This document shows positions 1 to 7,384 of a DNA stretch of 64,000 nt, piece by piece. The stretch spans positions 35,000-98,999 of the forward strand of contig JAQUAF010000013.1 of assembly GCA_028687435.1 (NCBI GenBank), in the 5' to 3' direction. Numbering within the stretch: the stretch's first letter is position 1; each line of letters starts with the position of its first letter. Below the pieces are notes generated by a model. It was not told the origin of the DNA. It did no database searches and saw nothing but the letters and a program-made list of their open reading frames with translations. The position numbers were made by a program, and so were the translations under genes. Source of the stretch: Verrucomicrobiia bacterium. GTDB taxonomy: Bacteria; Verrucomicrobiota; Verrucomicrobiia; JABWAM01.

Positions 1-296
1 AACCCCAGTTCGATGAGCCGCGGGGCGTACGCATCCATCCGCACGCTGGTGGTGGGCCCTGCCGAACCGACAACCTGGCCGGGCGCGCCGGGAGTCGGGC
101 CCACATAATAAATGATGGCGCCCCGAATGTCGACGGGCAGGGGGCGCCCCTCGTCCAGGGCGGCAATCATCCGTTTGTGCGCGGCGTCCCGGGCGGCGTA
201 GATCACGCCCTGGATGAGAACCTCGTCGCCGGCTTTGAGTCCGCGTGCGGAGGTTTCATCCATCGGCGGGGTGATGATTTGGGGTGATGAGGACAT
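1..296 (-). CDS. Fumarate hydratase class I, beta-type subunit (partial)
   Basis: The 3' part lies outside the window; 98 codons from an ATG at 296 are visible. The translation contains LKAGDEVLIQGVIYAARDAA, a run with (L/I)P(V/I)-type 'DIRGAIIYYVGPTPG', and the 'GSAGPTTSVRMD' loop. These are typical of the beta subunit of two-subunit class I fumarases and L-tartrate dehydratases (TtdB/FumA C-terminal domain), which forms the active site with the iron-sulfur alpha subunit in the TCA cycle. The alpha subunit gene starts only 125 bp away on the opposite strand, so the two subunits are divergently transcribed from one intergenic region instead of being in an operon. Fumarase and tartrate dehydratase cannot be separated by sequence reading alone; fumarase is more likely as a housekeeping role. 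Confidence 0.85.
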   Translation of the reverse strand, partial: MSSSPQIITPPMDETSARGLKAGDEVLIQGVIYAARDAAHKRMIAALDEGRPLPVDIRGAIIYYVGPTPGAPGQVVGSAGPTTSVRMDAYAPRLIELG

Positions 297-421
297 GGGA
301 GATGAGTCAGGTTGAAAGACTGCAGGTTATGGAGTTCCCCTGGGAGTTGTTGTCATAAAAAACTTGAATGCAAAATACCGAATCGCCACCCTCCCCGCAA
401 CACTCAACTCTTGACGGGATT

Positions 422-1264
422 ATGCGTGAAATATCGACGGAAGTCATTCGGGAGGCGTTGCTGGATTGTGTCCGGCGGGCTTGTTTCATCCTGATGCCCG
501 ATGTCCGGCAGAAGCTGGAGGAATCGTTGCGCACGGAAACCGGCGAAACCGGGAAATCCATTCTTCGGCAGCTCATTAAAAACGCGGAGATTGCCGCCGC
601 CGAGTCCAGGCCCTTGTGCCAGGATACCGGTGTGGCGGTGGTTTTTCTTGAAATCGGACAGGAGATCCATTTGACCGGCGGCTCCCTGGAAGAAACGGTT
701 CAAGCGGCGGTTCGCGAGGCATACAAAAAATTTTATCTGCGCAAAAGCCTCGTGGATCATCCCCTGAACAGGAAAAACACCGGCGACAACACACCCGCCA
801 TGATTCACACGCGGATTGTTCCGGGCGACCGGATGAAAATCGGTTTCGTCGCAAAAGGAGGCGGTTGCGAGAACATGTCCCGGATCGGAATGTTGACCCC
901 CTCGGTGGGATGCCGTGGAGTTGTTGATTTTGTGGTTCAGACCGTCAGGGATGCGGGCGGCAATCCCTGCCCGCCTGTGGTGGTGGGAGTGGGGCTCGGA
1001 GGAAATTTCGAAAAAGCCGCCTTGCTTGCCAAGGAGGCCTTGTTGCGGCCTCTGGGCCGGCCGGCCGAACTCCCGGCGGATCGGGAATTGGAGCGGACCT
1101 TGTTGAAGGAGGTCAATGACACCGGAGTGGGACCGATGGGATTGGGGGGGCGGACGACCGCCCTGGCTGTTCATGTGAAATCCTTTCCCTGCCATATTGC
1201 GGCGCTTCCCGTGGCGGTGAATCTCGACTGCCACAGCCATCGGCACGTGGAAACCGTGTTGTAA
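422..1264 (+). CDS. Fumarate hydratase class I, alpha-type subunit
   Basis: The 280-residue product carries the three cysteines expected to hold the 4Fe-4S cluster of class I hydro-lyases, in the contexts PLCQDTG, GGGCENMS and GNPCPP. It also has the family signature blocks DNTPAMIHTRIVPGD and GVGPMGLGG. It should catalyse the reversible hydration of fumarate to malate together with the divergently encoded beta subunit (or act on tartrate). An in-frame ATG at 368 would add 18 residues; the ATG at 422 is preferred because the family usually begins with MREI. No strong Shine-Dalgarno sequence precedes either start. Length matches stand-alone TtdA/FumA-N proteins. Confidence 0.9.
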   Translation: MREISTEVIREALLDCVRRACFILMPDVRQKLEESLRTETGETGKSILRQLIKNAEIAAAESRPLCQDTGVAVVFLEIGQEIHLTGGSLEETVQAAVREAYKKFYLRKSLVDHPLNRKNTGDNTPAMIHTRIVPGDRMKIGFVAKGGGCENMSRIGMLTPSVGCRGVVDFVVQTVRDAGGNPCPPVVVGVGLGGNFEKAALLAKEALLRPLGRPAELPADRELERTLLKEVNDTGVGPMGLGGRTTALAVHVKSFPCHIAALPVAVNLDCHSHRHVETVL

Positions 1265-1340
1265 AACAGCCGCGCGCCCCGCGTTTGCGAATCGAAAAAG
1301 GCTGGCGAACCGGCGGCGATGTTGTATCGTCAGACGCAAT

Positions 1341-1769
1341 ATGTGCAAAACCGTTTTGCTTGGCTTGGGATGTTTGTTTTTTGCGCTGGGGTTTGCCGGG
1401 TGCGATTCTCCCCGTTATGTCTGGCCGTCTGCCAGGAAAATGCCTTGCCAGGATTTCTCTTTCGGCTCCGATGGCGAAGAACTGGATGTCACCCTCCAGA
1501 GCATTGTGGCGGGAACCTTGACCAAGCCAACCGTCTATTGTTTTGTTCTTGCCCGGCCTTTGAAAAAAGATGGAAAAGAGGTTCTTCCCTCCGGAGCTTT
1601 GCTGGCCACACGCCGGGACCGGGTGAATTACCGGCTTTTCCAGGTTTATCTGGTCCAGTTGCCGAAAAAGGATTTCTGGACTCCCGCGCAGGGTGAGGTG
1701 TTGCTGCCGGAAACGGGCGGGCTCAAGGGAAAAGCCTCGATCTCCGCCGTGTCAACACCCCGTAAATAG
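1341..1769 (+). CDS. Hypothetical lipoprotein
   Basis: This 142-residue protein has a type II signal peptide: a hydrophobic stretch from residue 5 to 19 followed by the lipobox LGFAGC with the lipidated cysteine at residue 21. The next residue is aspartate, which in E. coli would favour inner-membrane retention, although that rule may not hold in this phylum. The mature part has no motif I recognise. It sits alone between fumarase alpha and a convergent AraC gene. Function unknown. Confidence 0.7.
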   Translation: MCKTVLLGLGCLFFALGFAGCDSPRYVWPSARKMPCQDFSFGSDGEELDVTLQSIVAGTLTKPTVYCFVLARPLKKDGKEVLPSGALLATRRDRVNYRLFQVYLVQLPKKDFWTPAQGEVLLPETGGLKGKASISAVSTPRK

Positions 1770-1792
1770 TTCGTCTGGTTGAAAGGCTCCGC

Positions 1793-2719
1793 TCATTTCA
1801 TTTGGATTTTCCCGTGCGCTTGCCGGTTTTTGTTCCCGAACTGGAGCTGGAGCCGCCGCCGGTACTCGCCCGGGGACAGCGTTTTCATGGCGCGGAATTG
1901 GGTGTTGAAATGCGACAGGTTTTGGAACCCCGCCGCATAGGCGATCTCGGATATGGTTCGCTCCGTCTGCAGCAGGGCCATGCAGGCTTTCCCTATCCGG
2001 ATTTCGTTGATGAATTTTTCGTAGGTCTTGCCCGTATGTCGCTTGAAAAACCGGCTGAAGGCCGCCGGGGATTTTCCCGCAATTGCCGCCGCCCCCGGCT
2101 GCGGCGCTGCGCGGCCTTGTTCAGTGTTTTCCCGGATGTAATCCAGCACCCGGCCCAGAACGGAATCGGTTGGGGAACTGACCGCCGGCGCCATGATCGT
2201 TGAGGACAGCGGAGTCCAGTCTTTGCCCACAGCCAGTTCAACCAGCAGATTCAAAACCGTGCAGAACCGTTGGGGCGGCGGCGGGGGCTTTTTCGCGAAT
2301 TCGAGAAGCATTTGCGCGATCCGGCGCCGCGATTCCCCGGCGATTTTCAAGCCGAAACGGGTCTCCTGAAAAAGCCGCTTCAACGCCTTCATTTCCGGCA
2401 GCTCCATGAGAGACGGCCCCCATGCGCCCGGATCAAACTGGATCTGCAGGATGCGCTCTTTGCGACCAGGTTTCGCCTCGATGGACCAGCCATGGGGCAC
2501 ATCGGGCCCGATCAGGCACAGGTCCCCATTCCGGTACGGCTCGACCGAATCGCCGACCGCACGGATGCCGCTGGCGCCGGGGTAATAGACCAGTTCCATC
2601 TCCTTGTGATGATTCCAGTAGATCGGGCCCGCCCCCAGCGCTGTGTCGTAAAAGGCAAACACGCAGGCCCCGCTCAAAGGATGGATTTCATAGCGCGGCA
2701 AGGTTTTGCCGCGCTTCAT
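1793..2719 (-). CDS. AraC family transcriptional regulator
   Basis: The C-terminal third holds two helix-turn-helix motifs of the AraC/XylS type; the second contains the hallmark 'ISEIAYAAGFQNLSHFNTQF' followed by 'SPGEYR'. The N-terminal half (about residues 15-120) looks like an AraC cupin ligand-binding domain, with 'GDLCLIGPDVPHGW' as the typical cupin segment. A proline run follows 'LLEFAKK'. The open frame extends to a TTG at 2785, but the ATG at 2719 gives the expected AraC length (308 aa). A dispersed repeat starts about 110 bp upstream. The inducer is not predictable from the sequence, but such regulators in this window flank carbohydrate genes. Confidence 0.88.
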   Translation of the reverse strand: MKRGKTLPRYEIHPLSGACVFAFYDTALGAGPIYWNHHKEMELVYYPGASGIRAVGDSVEPYRNGDLCLIGPDVPHGWSIEAKPGRKERILQIQFDPGAWGPSLMELPEMKALKRLFQETRFGLKIAGESRRRIAQMLLEFAKKPPPPPQRFCTVLNLLVELAVGKDWTPLSSTIMAPAVSSPTDSVLGRVLDYIRENTEQGRAAPQPGAAAIAGKSPAAFSRFFKRHTGKTYEKFINEIRIGKACMALLQTERTISEIAYAAGFQNLSHFNTQFRAMKTLSPGEYRRRLQLQFGNKNRQAHGKIQMK

Positions 2720-2830
2720 TCCAGTGGTTGGATGGTTTTTTTTCACAAGAAAACACAAGGCTAATAGAGCATCGAATAAAGTCAATGCCGGGGAGTGTCC
2801 TGATTTGAAATCGGATTATTGTTCTTGTTT

Positions 2831-2999
2831 GGAAATTTCAATGTTTGCAAAAAAATGAATTGGAGATGGATTTTTTGACAGGATTAACAGGATTGACAGG
2901 ATTTTTATGCAAGACCATGTCCGGCCGCATGGCCGAACAATCCTGTAAATTCTGTTAATCCTGTCGAAAAGTTGTCCGCCGCAGGCGGATTTAATTTAA
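2831..2999 (+). repeat. Dispersed 160-bp hairpin element, copy 1
   Basis: This copy begins AATTTCAATGTTTGC and ends with a GC hairpin followed by TTTAATTT. It contains nested inverted repeats: GACAGGATTAACAG at the left is matched by CTGTTAATCCTGTC at the right, CGGCCgcatGGCCG lies near the centre, and TCCGCCgcaGGCGGA lies at the end. It carries one extra 10-bp 'ACAGGATTG' unit relative to copy 2. It lies upstream of the minus-strand AraC gene. Confidence 0.85.
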
Positions 3000-3133
3000 G
3001 AGCCTTCGTGGCGGGGATTATTTGGGTCATTTTTGAAACAACATATTGTGCCTATATGGGATGTGGTTTGAGTGCAGGGCAAACGCATTAAAAAATCGGG
3101 AATTGCGAAGGGTTTTTATTTTGAGGAACCCTC

Positions 3134-3162
3134 TGGATTCCCGCTTTCGCGGGAATGACGGG
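3134..3162. repeat. REP-like palindrome (TTCCCGC..GCGGGAA)
   Basis: The sequence ATTCCCGCTTTCGCGGGAAT is a near-perfect hairpin, flanked by GGATTC and GACGGG. The inverted version with its flank GTCATTCCCGC occurs again at 17721-17750. About 60 bp before both copies there is also a shared 'AAACGCATT(T)AAAAA' segment, so the repeated unit may be longer than the hairpin. Confidence 0.7.
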
Positions 3163-3249
3163 AGAGAGTAATGCCGATCATCTCCATCATCCCAATTTTT
3201 CACAGCCATCCCATAATTTTTCAGAGATTGCATGCTCTTGATTCTTGCA

Positions 3250-4260
3250 TCATGGATGCAATGATGAAGCAATTGCGGAGGGTTGGGAGCTTTCGCGCAC
3301 GATCAATTGCGTGGGCAGGCGGATGAATTGGCGGGGGATGGACGGCTTTTGGATGCGCGCCATGAGGAATGCAATGCTTTGTTGGGCCAGTTCCTCCTTG
3401 GGTTGGGCGACGGTGGTCAGGGAGGGGCGGTGAAAGGGTGCGGCCATGATGTTGTCGAACCCAACCACGGCGACTTGGCCGGGGACGGACAGGCCGGCTT
3501 CATGAAGCGCCCGCATGGCGCCGATGGCGCAGGCGTCGTTGACGGCAAAAATCGCGTCGAAGGAGGATTGTTTCAAGCGGGCTCGGGTTTGTTCATGGCC
3601 GTATTCGTAAAGATTCCGGGCGAAAGGAATGGCGTGAATCAGCGCGGGATCAATGGGGATTTGATGTTCGTCGTGCGCCTGTTGATAGGCGATGCCCCGT
3701 TCGTTTTTCAGGGATGAGCCCAGCAACAGGATGCGCCGCCGTTGTTGTTGAAACAGATGGTTTATGGCCTGACGGCATCCGGCGATGCGATCCAAGGCGA
3801 CACAGTCGCAGAGGGGATCGTCCAGATCGCAGCCCGCCACCGGAATTTGATTGCGGGCGATCAAGTGGCGCATGGAATCGCTGAGGGCGCAGGAAAGGAT
3901 GATTCCCGCCGGACGGCTGCTGACCAGCCGGCGCAGTTGATTTTCGGCTTCCTCCTGATTCTGAAAACTGGCCAGTTGCCAATCGAAACCGGCGGCGCGG
4001 CATGACGCCTTTAAAAAATGCAGTTTTTCGACAAAAAGTTCATTTTCCAGGTCGGGCATGAGACAGGCGAGGGTGTTTGACTGCTTGAGACGCAGGGAAC
4101 TGGCCGCGTTGTCCTTGCAGTATCCCAGCCGGTCGCAGGCTTGCAGGATGCGGGCCCGGGTTTTGGCGTTGATCTCATGACCGCGATTCAGGGCGCGGCA
4201 TACGGTGGAGGGGGAAACCTTGCAGCGCCGGGCGATATCGATGACGGATGGGCGGTTCAT
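3250..4260 (-). CDS. LacI family transcriptional regulator
   Basis: The 336-residue protein begins with a classic LacI DNA-binding domain: SVIDIARRCKVSPSTVCRAL at residues 5-24 and the hinge 'NAASSLRLKQSNTLA' near residues 52-66. It is followed by a periplasmic-binding-protein-like effector domain that includes 'DAIFAVNDACAIGAMRAL' and 'VAVVGFDN'. It should repress or activate a sugar-related target. The next gene upstream on the same strand encodes a URO-D family protein, with a dispersed repeat between them, so a common transcript is possible but not certain. The ATG at 4260 is well placed for the family. Confidence 0.92.
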   Translation of the reverse strand: MNRPSVIDIARRCKVSPSTVCRALNRGHEINAKTRARILQACDRLGYCKDNAASSLRLKQSNTLACLMPDLENELFVEKLHFLKASCRAAGFDWQLASFQNQEEAENQLRRLVSSRPAGIILSCALSDSMRHLIARNQIPVAGCDLDDPLCDCVALDRIAGCRQAINHLFQQQRRRILLLGSSLKNERGIAYQQAHDEHQIPIDPALIHAIPFARNLYEYGHEQTRARLKQSSFDAIFAVNDACAIGAMRALHEAGLSVPGQVAVVGFDNIMAAPFHRPSLTTVAQPKEELAQQSIAFLMARIQKPSIPRQFIRLPTQLIVRESSQPSAIASSLHP

Positions 4261-4294
4261 GGTGGAGTCAGGTTCAGTCGGGCCTTGATGTTCA

Positions 4295-4452
4295 GGAATT
4301 TCAATGTTTGCAAAAAAATGAATTGGAGATGGATTTTTTGACAGGATTAACAGGATTTTTATGCAAGACCATGTCCGGCCGCATGGCCGAACAATCCTGT
4401 AAATTCTGTTAATCCTGTCGAAAAGTTGTCCGCCGCAGGCGGATTTAATTTA
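4295..4452 (+). repeat. Dispersed 160-bp hairpin element, copy 2
   Basis: Nearly identical to copy 1 apart from a missing 10-bp direct unit. It fills the whole space between the stop of the URO-D family gene and the start of the LacI-type gene, both on the minus strand. Read on the minus strand, its GC hairpin follows the URO-D stop codon directly and could serve as a terminator; the remaining part lies in the LacI leader. Confidence 0.88.
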
Positions 4453-4453
4453 T

Positions 4454-5578
4454 TCAAAGAGAATACCAAAAATCGCGAGCGGTGAAAACATCGGGAAAAT
4501 CGTGCGGCCCGACCGCCTCATTGCCGGAAGGGAACAGGCTTCCCTTGGCCGCCCACGAGTGGAGACGACGCAGGTAATCCCGCCCGGATTCATCGGGACG
4601 CCGCGGCCATCTGCCGAAATAGACCTTGCCCGACTCATGAATCAAGGCCATGTCCTGTTCAAAGGGGTGGTCGTGCTCGTGACCGGGAATGTGGCCGAAG
4701 TTGATGGCCCGGATTTCCGGCAGTTCGCAGATGGCCCGGGTTAGGTGATCGTTGCGTCCGCAATAGTGAACCCACGCCCCGCCGAAATGTTGCGCCAGGC
4801 GTTGGGTGCAGGGAATGGCAAATTCGCGGATGTCTTTGGGGCTGAGCAGGGTGGTGGTATCCTCGCAAATGCGGATGCCCATGTTTTCAGCGTAGAGTAT
4901 GCCGGTGTGATGATGAGCGGCAAGGGGTTCTCCGATGATTTCCTTCATCCAAGTGTGGGTTTTGATGCCCAAGGCCAGGGCGATTTCCATCAGGTGATGA
5001 ACGAAAGCCGGGTCTTCATGGAGTTCATAAAAAAGATCGTCGCCCATGATCAGGTGAGCCAGGTCGAAAGGTCCCTGGGTATCCATGCAATAGATGGGCA
5101 GGGAATCTCCCATGATCTGACGGAAGCAACGCATGAATTCCAGACCCCGGGAAAAAGTTCCCTGGTTTTTGATGTCATCGGGCGTGAGTCTGGCAATTTG
5201 ATCCCTGGTCAAATGCTGCCGCAGCCACGGCATTTTGTCCGGGAAGATTTCCTGTTCGAGACCGAGACAGGAGAGGCAGACGCCTGTTCCGAAGTTGACC
5301 CGGATGCTGGGAACGCCATCGGCGCGGGCATTGACGATGGCGCAGGCAGCCCGAAACTGTGAACAGAGCATGAGTTCCTGATTGTAAAAGGCGTCGTGAA
5401 AATTGGGGACCGGGATATTTTCCTGATCGGTGGTGAGCGGGGCGTTGAAAACAATGGGCCAGGCGTCGGGCTTTTGATGTTGCCATAGAGCGGTTTGACG
5501 CCTGCGCGCCAGGTTTTCGCGGTGGGGATCCGCGCGAAGGAGGGAGGCAAGGGAATTGATGGGAAAAGGGGGTTGCAT
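4454..5578 (-). CDS. Uroporphyrinogen decarboxylase (URO-D) family protein
   Basis: The fold is suggested by the segments 'NFGTGVCLSCLG', 'MDTQGPFDLAHLIMGDD', 'HTWMKEIIG' and the C-terminal 'AWVHYCGRNDHL' plus 'INFGHIPGHE', in the order found in URO-D/MtaA-type proteins. The HxC motif (HYC) resembles the zinc site of corrinoid methyltransferases, so a methyl-transfer role is as plausible as decarboxylation; it is not the haem-pathway HemE. Many such paralogues occur in PVC genomes beside sugar regulators. The frame is open to 5653; the ATG at 5578 (374 aa) is preferred because the upstream part would overlap the promoter zone of the divergent antiporter gene. Substrate unknown. Confidence 0.75.
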   Translation of the reverse strand: MQPPFPINSLASLLRADPHRENLARRRQTALWQHQKPDAWPIVFNAPLTTDQENIPVPNFHDAFYNQELMLCSQFRAACAIVNARADGVPSIRVNFGTGVCLSCLGLEQEIFPDKMPWLRQHLTRDQIARLTPDDIKNQGTFSRGLEFMRCFRQIMGDSLPIYCMDTQGPFDLAHLIMGDDLFYELHEDPAFVHHLMEIALALGIKTHTWMKEIIGEPLAAHHHTGILYAENMGIRICEDTTTLLSPKDIREFAIPCTQRLAQHFGGAWVHYCGRNDHLTRAICELPEIRAINFGHIPGHEHDHPFEQDMALIHESGKVYFGRWPRRPDESGRDYLRRLHSWAAKGSLFPSGNEAVGPHDFPDVFTARDFWYSL

Positions 5579-5681
5579 GGCGCCACGGTGGTTTGTCGGC
5601 AACGTTGCCGGTATCGTTGCCGGAAACTTATCCCCAAAATTGAGATTTGTCAAATGGTTCGAGGCGGCGTAGAGATGGGGC

Positions 5682-7367
5682 GTGGAAGCGGGTTTTTTGC
5701 AGGCTTTGGTGCTGGCGTTTCTGGCGGCATCGGTGATTGCGGCGCTGATGCATCGGTTGAAGCAGCCGCCGGTGATGGCTTATTTGCTGGTGGGGTTGCT
5801 GATCGGCCCTTCCGGAGTGGGATTGATTCGTGATGTTCACAATGTCCAGGCCCTGGCCGAGGTGGGAGTGATCGTGCTGATGTTCAGTCTTGGGGTGGAA
5901 TTTTCCATGGCGCAGTTGAAGAGGCTTTGGCGTCCGGCTTTGATTGGAGGCAGCATTCAGCTTTGGGTGACGATTTTTGGGGTTTTTCTGCTTTGGGGGT
6001 TTCTCTACGGGAATGGGTTCAAGGGATTGTTTGCGGGTTGCATTCTGGCCATGAGCAGCACGGTCATTGTGTTGAAGCTTTTGGAGGATGGCGGGGGAAC
6101 CCACACTCCGCATGGGGCTGCGGCGTTGGGGATGGCCATTTATCAGGATGTGATGGTGGTGCCGTTGATGTTGTTGCTGTCCGCGCTGGGGGGGAAGGAA
6201 TCCGGCGCTTTGATGGGGTTGATGATTTCATTGGGTAAAAGCGTTCTTTTTCTGGGGGTTTGCTGGCTGATCAACCGGCTGGCGGTGCGCTGGTTTTTTG
6301 ATGTGGTGGCGCGGACGCGCAGCAAGGAGTTGTTCACGATTTCGGCGGTGGCGATGTGTCTGGGGGTGGCTTTGCTGGCGGAGCGAATGGGGTTGTCCGT
6401 GGCGGTGGGGGCGTTTGTGGCGGGTTTGCTGGTCAGCCGTTCCATTTACAGTCACAAGATTTTTTCCGACATGCTGCCGTTGAGGGATTGTTTTTTGAGC
6501 CTTTTCTTCATTTCGGTGGGGATGCTGGTGAATGTGGACTGGGCGGTGGAACATTGGCAGGCGGTGTTGGGCTGGGGATGTCTGGGGGTGTTTTTCAAGT
6601 TTGTGGTGGCGCTGGGCGCCTGCCTGGCTTGCGGATTCCCTTTGCAGGCTTCCCTGCTGGCGGGCATGGCCTTGTCCCAAGTGGGTGAATTTTCCTTTGT
6701 GCTGCTGTTGCAAGGGATCCGGGATAACGATATCAGCCAGGAGGATTACCAGCTTTTTCTTGGTGTGATTCTTTTCACACTGGTGGTGGTGCCCGCCCTC
6801 TGGCGCCCTTTTGGACGTTGGGCGCGCTGGCTGGTCAGGCGTCCGTTCGTCCGGCGCTGGGAAGACCGCCGCTATGCCCAGGAGGAGCCTGAGCATGCCG
6901 CGACGTTAAAGGATCATGTGGTGTTGGTGGGGTGCGGGCCTTTTGGGCAGACGGTGTTACATTCCCTGCAGGTGTGCCGTGTTCATTGCCGGATCCTGGA
7001 ATTGAATTCGGAAACCGTCCGATCGCTTCAGCAGGCCGGGTTCGATGCCATGTATGGCGAGGCGGGAAATCTTACCATCATGGAATCGCTTCATTTGGAA
7101 AGCGCCTGCGCCATGGTTGTCACCATTCCCGATGTGTCGGCGGCGGCGGAGTTGATCCGGGAGGCGCGGATGCGGCGTCCGGATTTGCTGATTATCGGGC
7201 GGGCGAGATATGGGTCGCAAATAGAGAAATTGCGCAAAGCCGGCGCGAACCATGTGGTGTATGAAGAGATGGAGGCGGCAACCAAGGCCGCCCGGTTGTT
7301 GGAATCGTTGCTGAAAGAGGGCGCTGCCCAAGCACCCTGTTTCAAAAATACGACCGCGTGCGGCTGA
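5682..7367 (+). CDS. CPA2 family cation:proton antiporter with RCK_N domain (KefB/YbaL-like)
   Basis: The first 390 residues form about a dozen hydrophobic helices with CPA2 signatures: 'PPVMAYLLVGLLIGPSGVGL' early on, 'ALAEVGVIVLMFSLGVEF', and 'LAGMALSQVGEFSFVLL'. From about residue 409 a Rossmann TrkA-N/RCK domain follows, with HVVLVGCGPFGQTV as the dinucleotide loop. It should export K+ (or exchange Na+) against protons at the inner membrane under control of a bound nucleotide. The start is GTG at 5682 because no in-frame ATG precedes the first helix. Length 561 aa fits KefB/YbaL-like proteins. The gene stands alone, divergent from the URO-D gene by about 100 bp. Confidence 0.92.
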   Translation: MEAGFLQALVLAFLAASVIAALMHRLKQPPVMAYLLVGLLIGPSGVGLIRDVHNVQALAEVGVIVLMFSLGVEFSMAQLKRLWRPALIGGSIQLWVTIFGVFLLWGFLYGNGFKGLFAGCILAMSSTVIVLKLLEDGGGTHTPHGAAALGMAIYQDVMVVPLMLLLSALGGKESGALMGLMISLGKSVLFLGVCWLINRLAVRWFFDVVARTRSKELFTISAVAMCLGVALLAERMGLSVAVGAFVAGLLVSRSIYSHKIFSDMLPLRDCFLSLFFISVGMLVNVDWAVEHWQAVLGWGCLGVFFKFVVALGACLACGFPLQASLLAGMALSQVGEFSFVLLLQGIRDNDISQEDYQLFLGVILFTLVVVPALWRPFGRWARWLVRRPFVRRWEDRRYAQEEPEHAATLKDHVVLVGCGPFGQTVLHSLQVCRVHCRILELNSETVRSLQQAGFDAMYGEAGNLTIMESLHLESACAMVVTIPDVSAAAELIREARMRRPDLLIIGRARYGSQIEKLRKAGANHVVYEEMEAATKAARLLESLLKEGAAQAPCFKNTTACG

Positions 7368-7384
7368 GAGGCTTTTGGCCCGGG

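Larger units (their letters stand above)
2720..3249. other. 530-bp gene-free stretch filled with repeats
   Basis: No credible coding region is seen on either strand between the AraC start and the LacI-type gene stop. The stretch contains one full copy of the dispersed 160-bp element (2831-2999) and a REP-like hairpin near 3134-3160. The remainder, including the AT-rich part around 3000-3120, shows nothing I can name. Confidence 0.6.

Noticed and set aside
404..1348. Long antisense open frame on the minus strand opposite fumarase alpha
   Set aside because: The plus-strand gene has clear family motifs and cluster cysteines; the antisense reading has no motif and is a GC-rich shadow.
6228..6896. 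Long minus-strand frame inside the antiporter gene
   Set aside because: Proline/histidine/arginine-rich translation typical of a shadow of hydrophobic helices; the plus-strand protein has CPA2 motifs.
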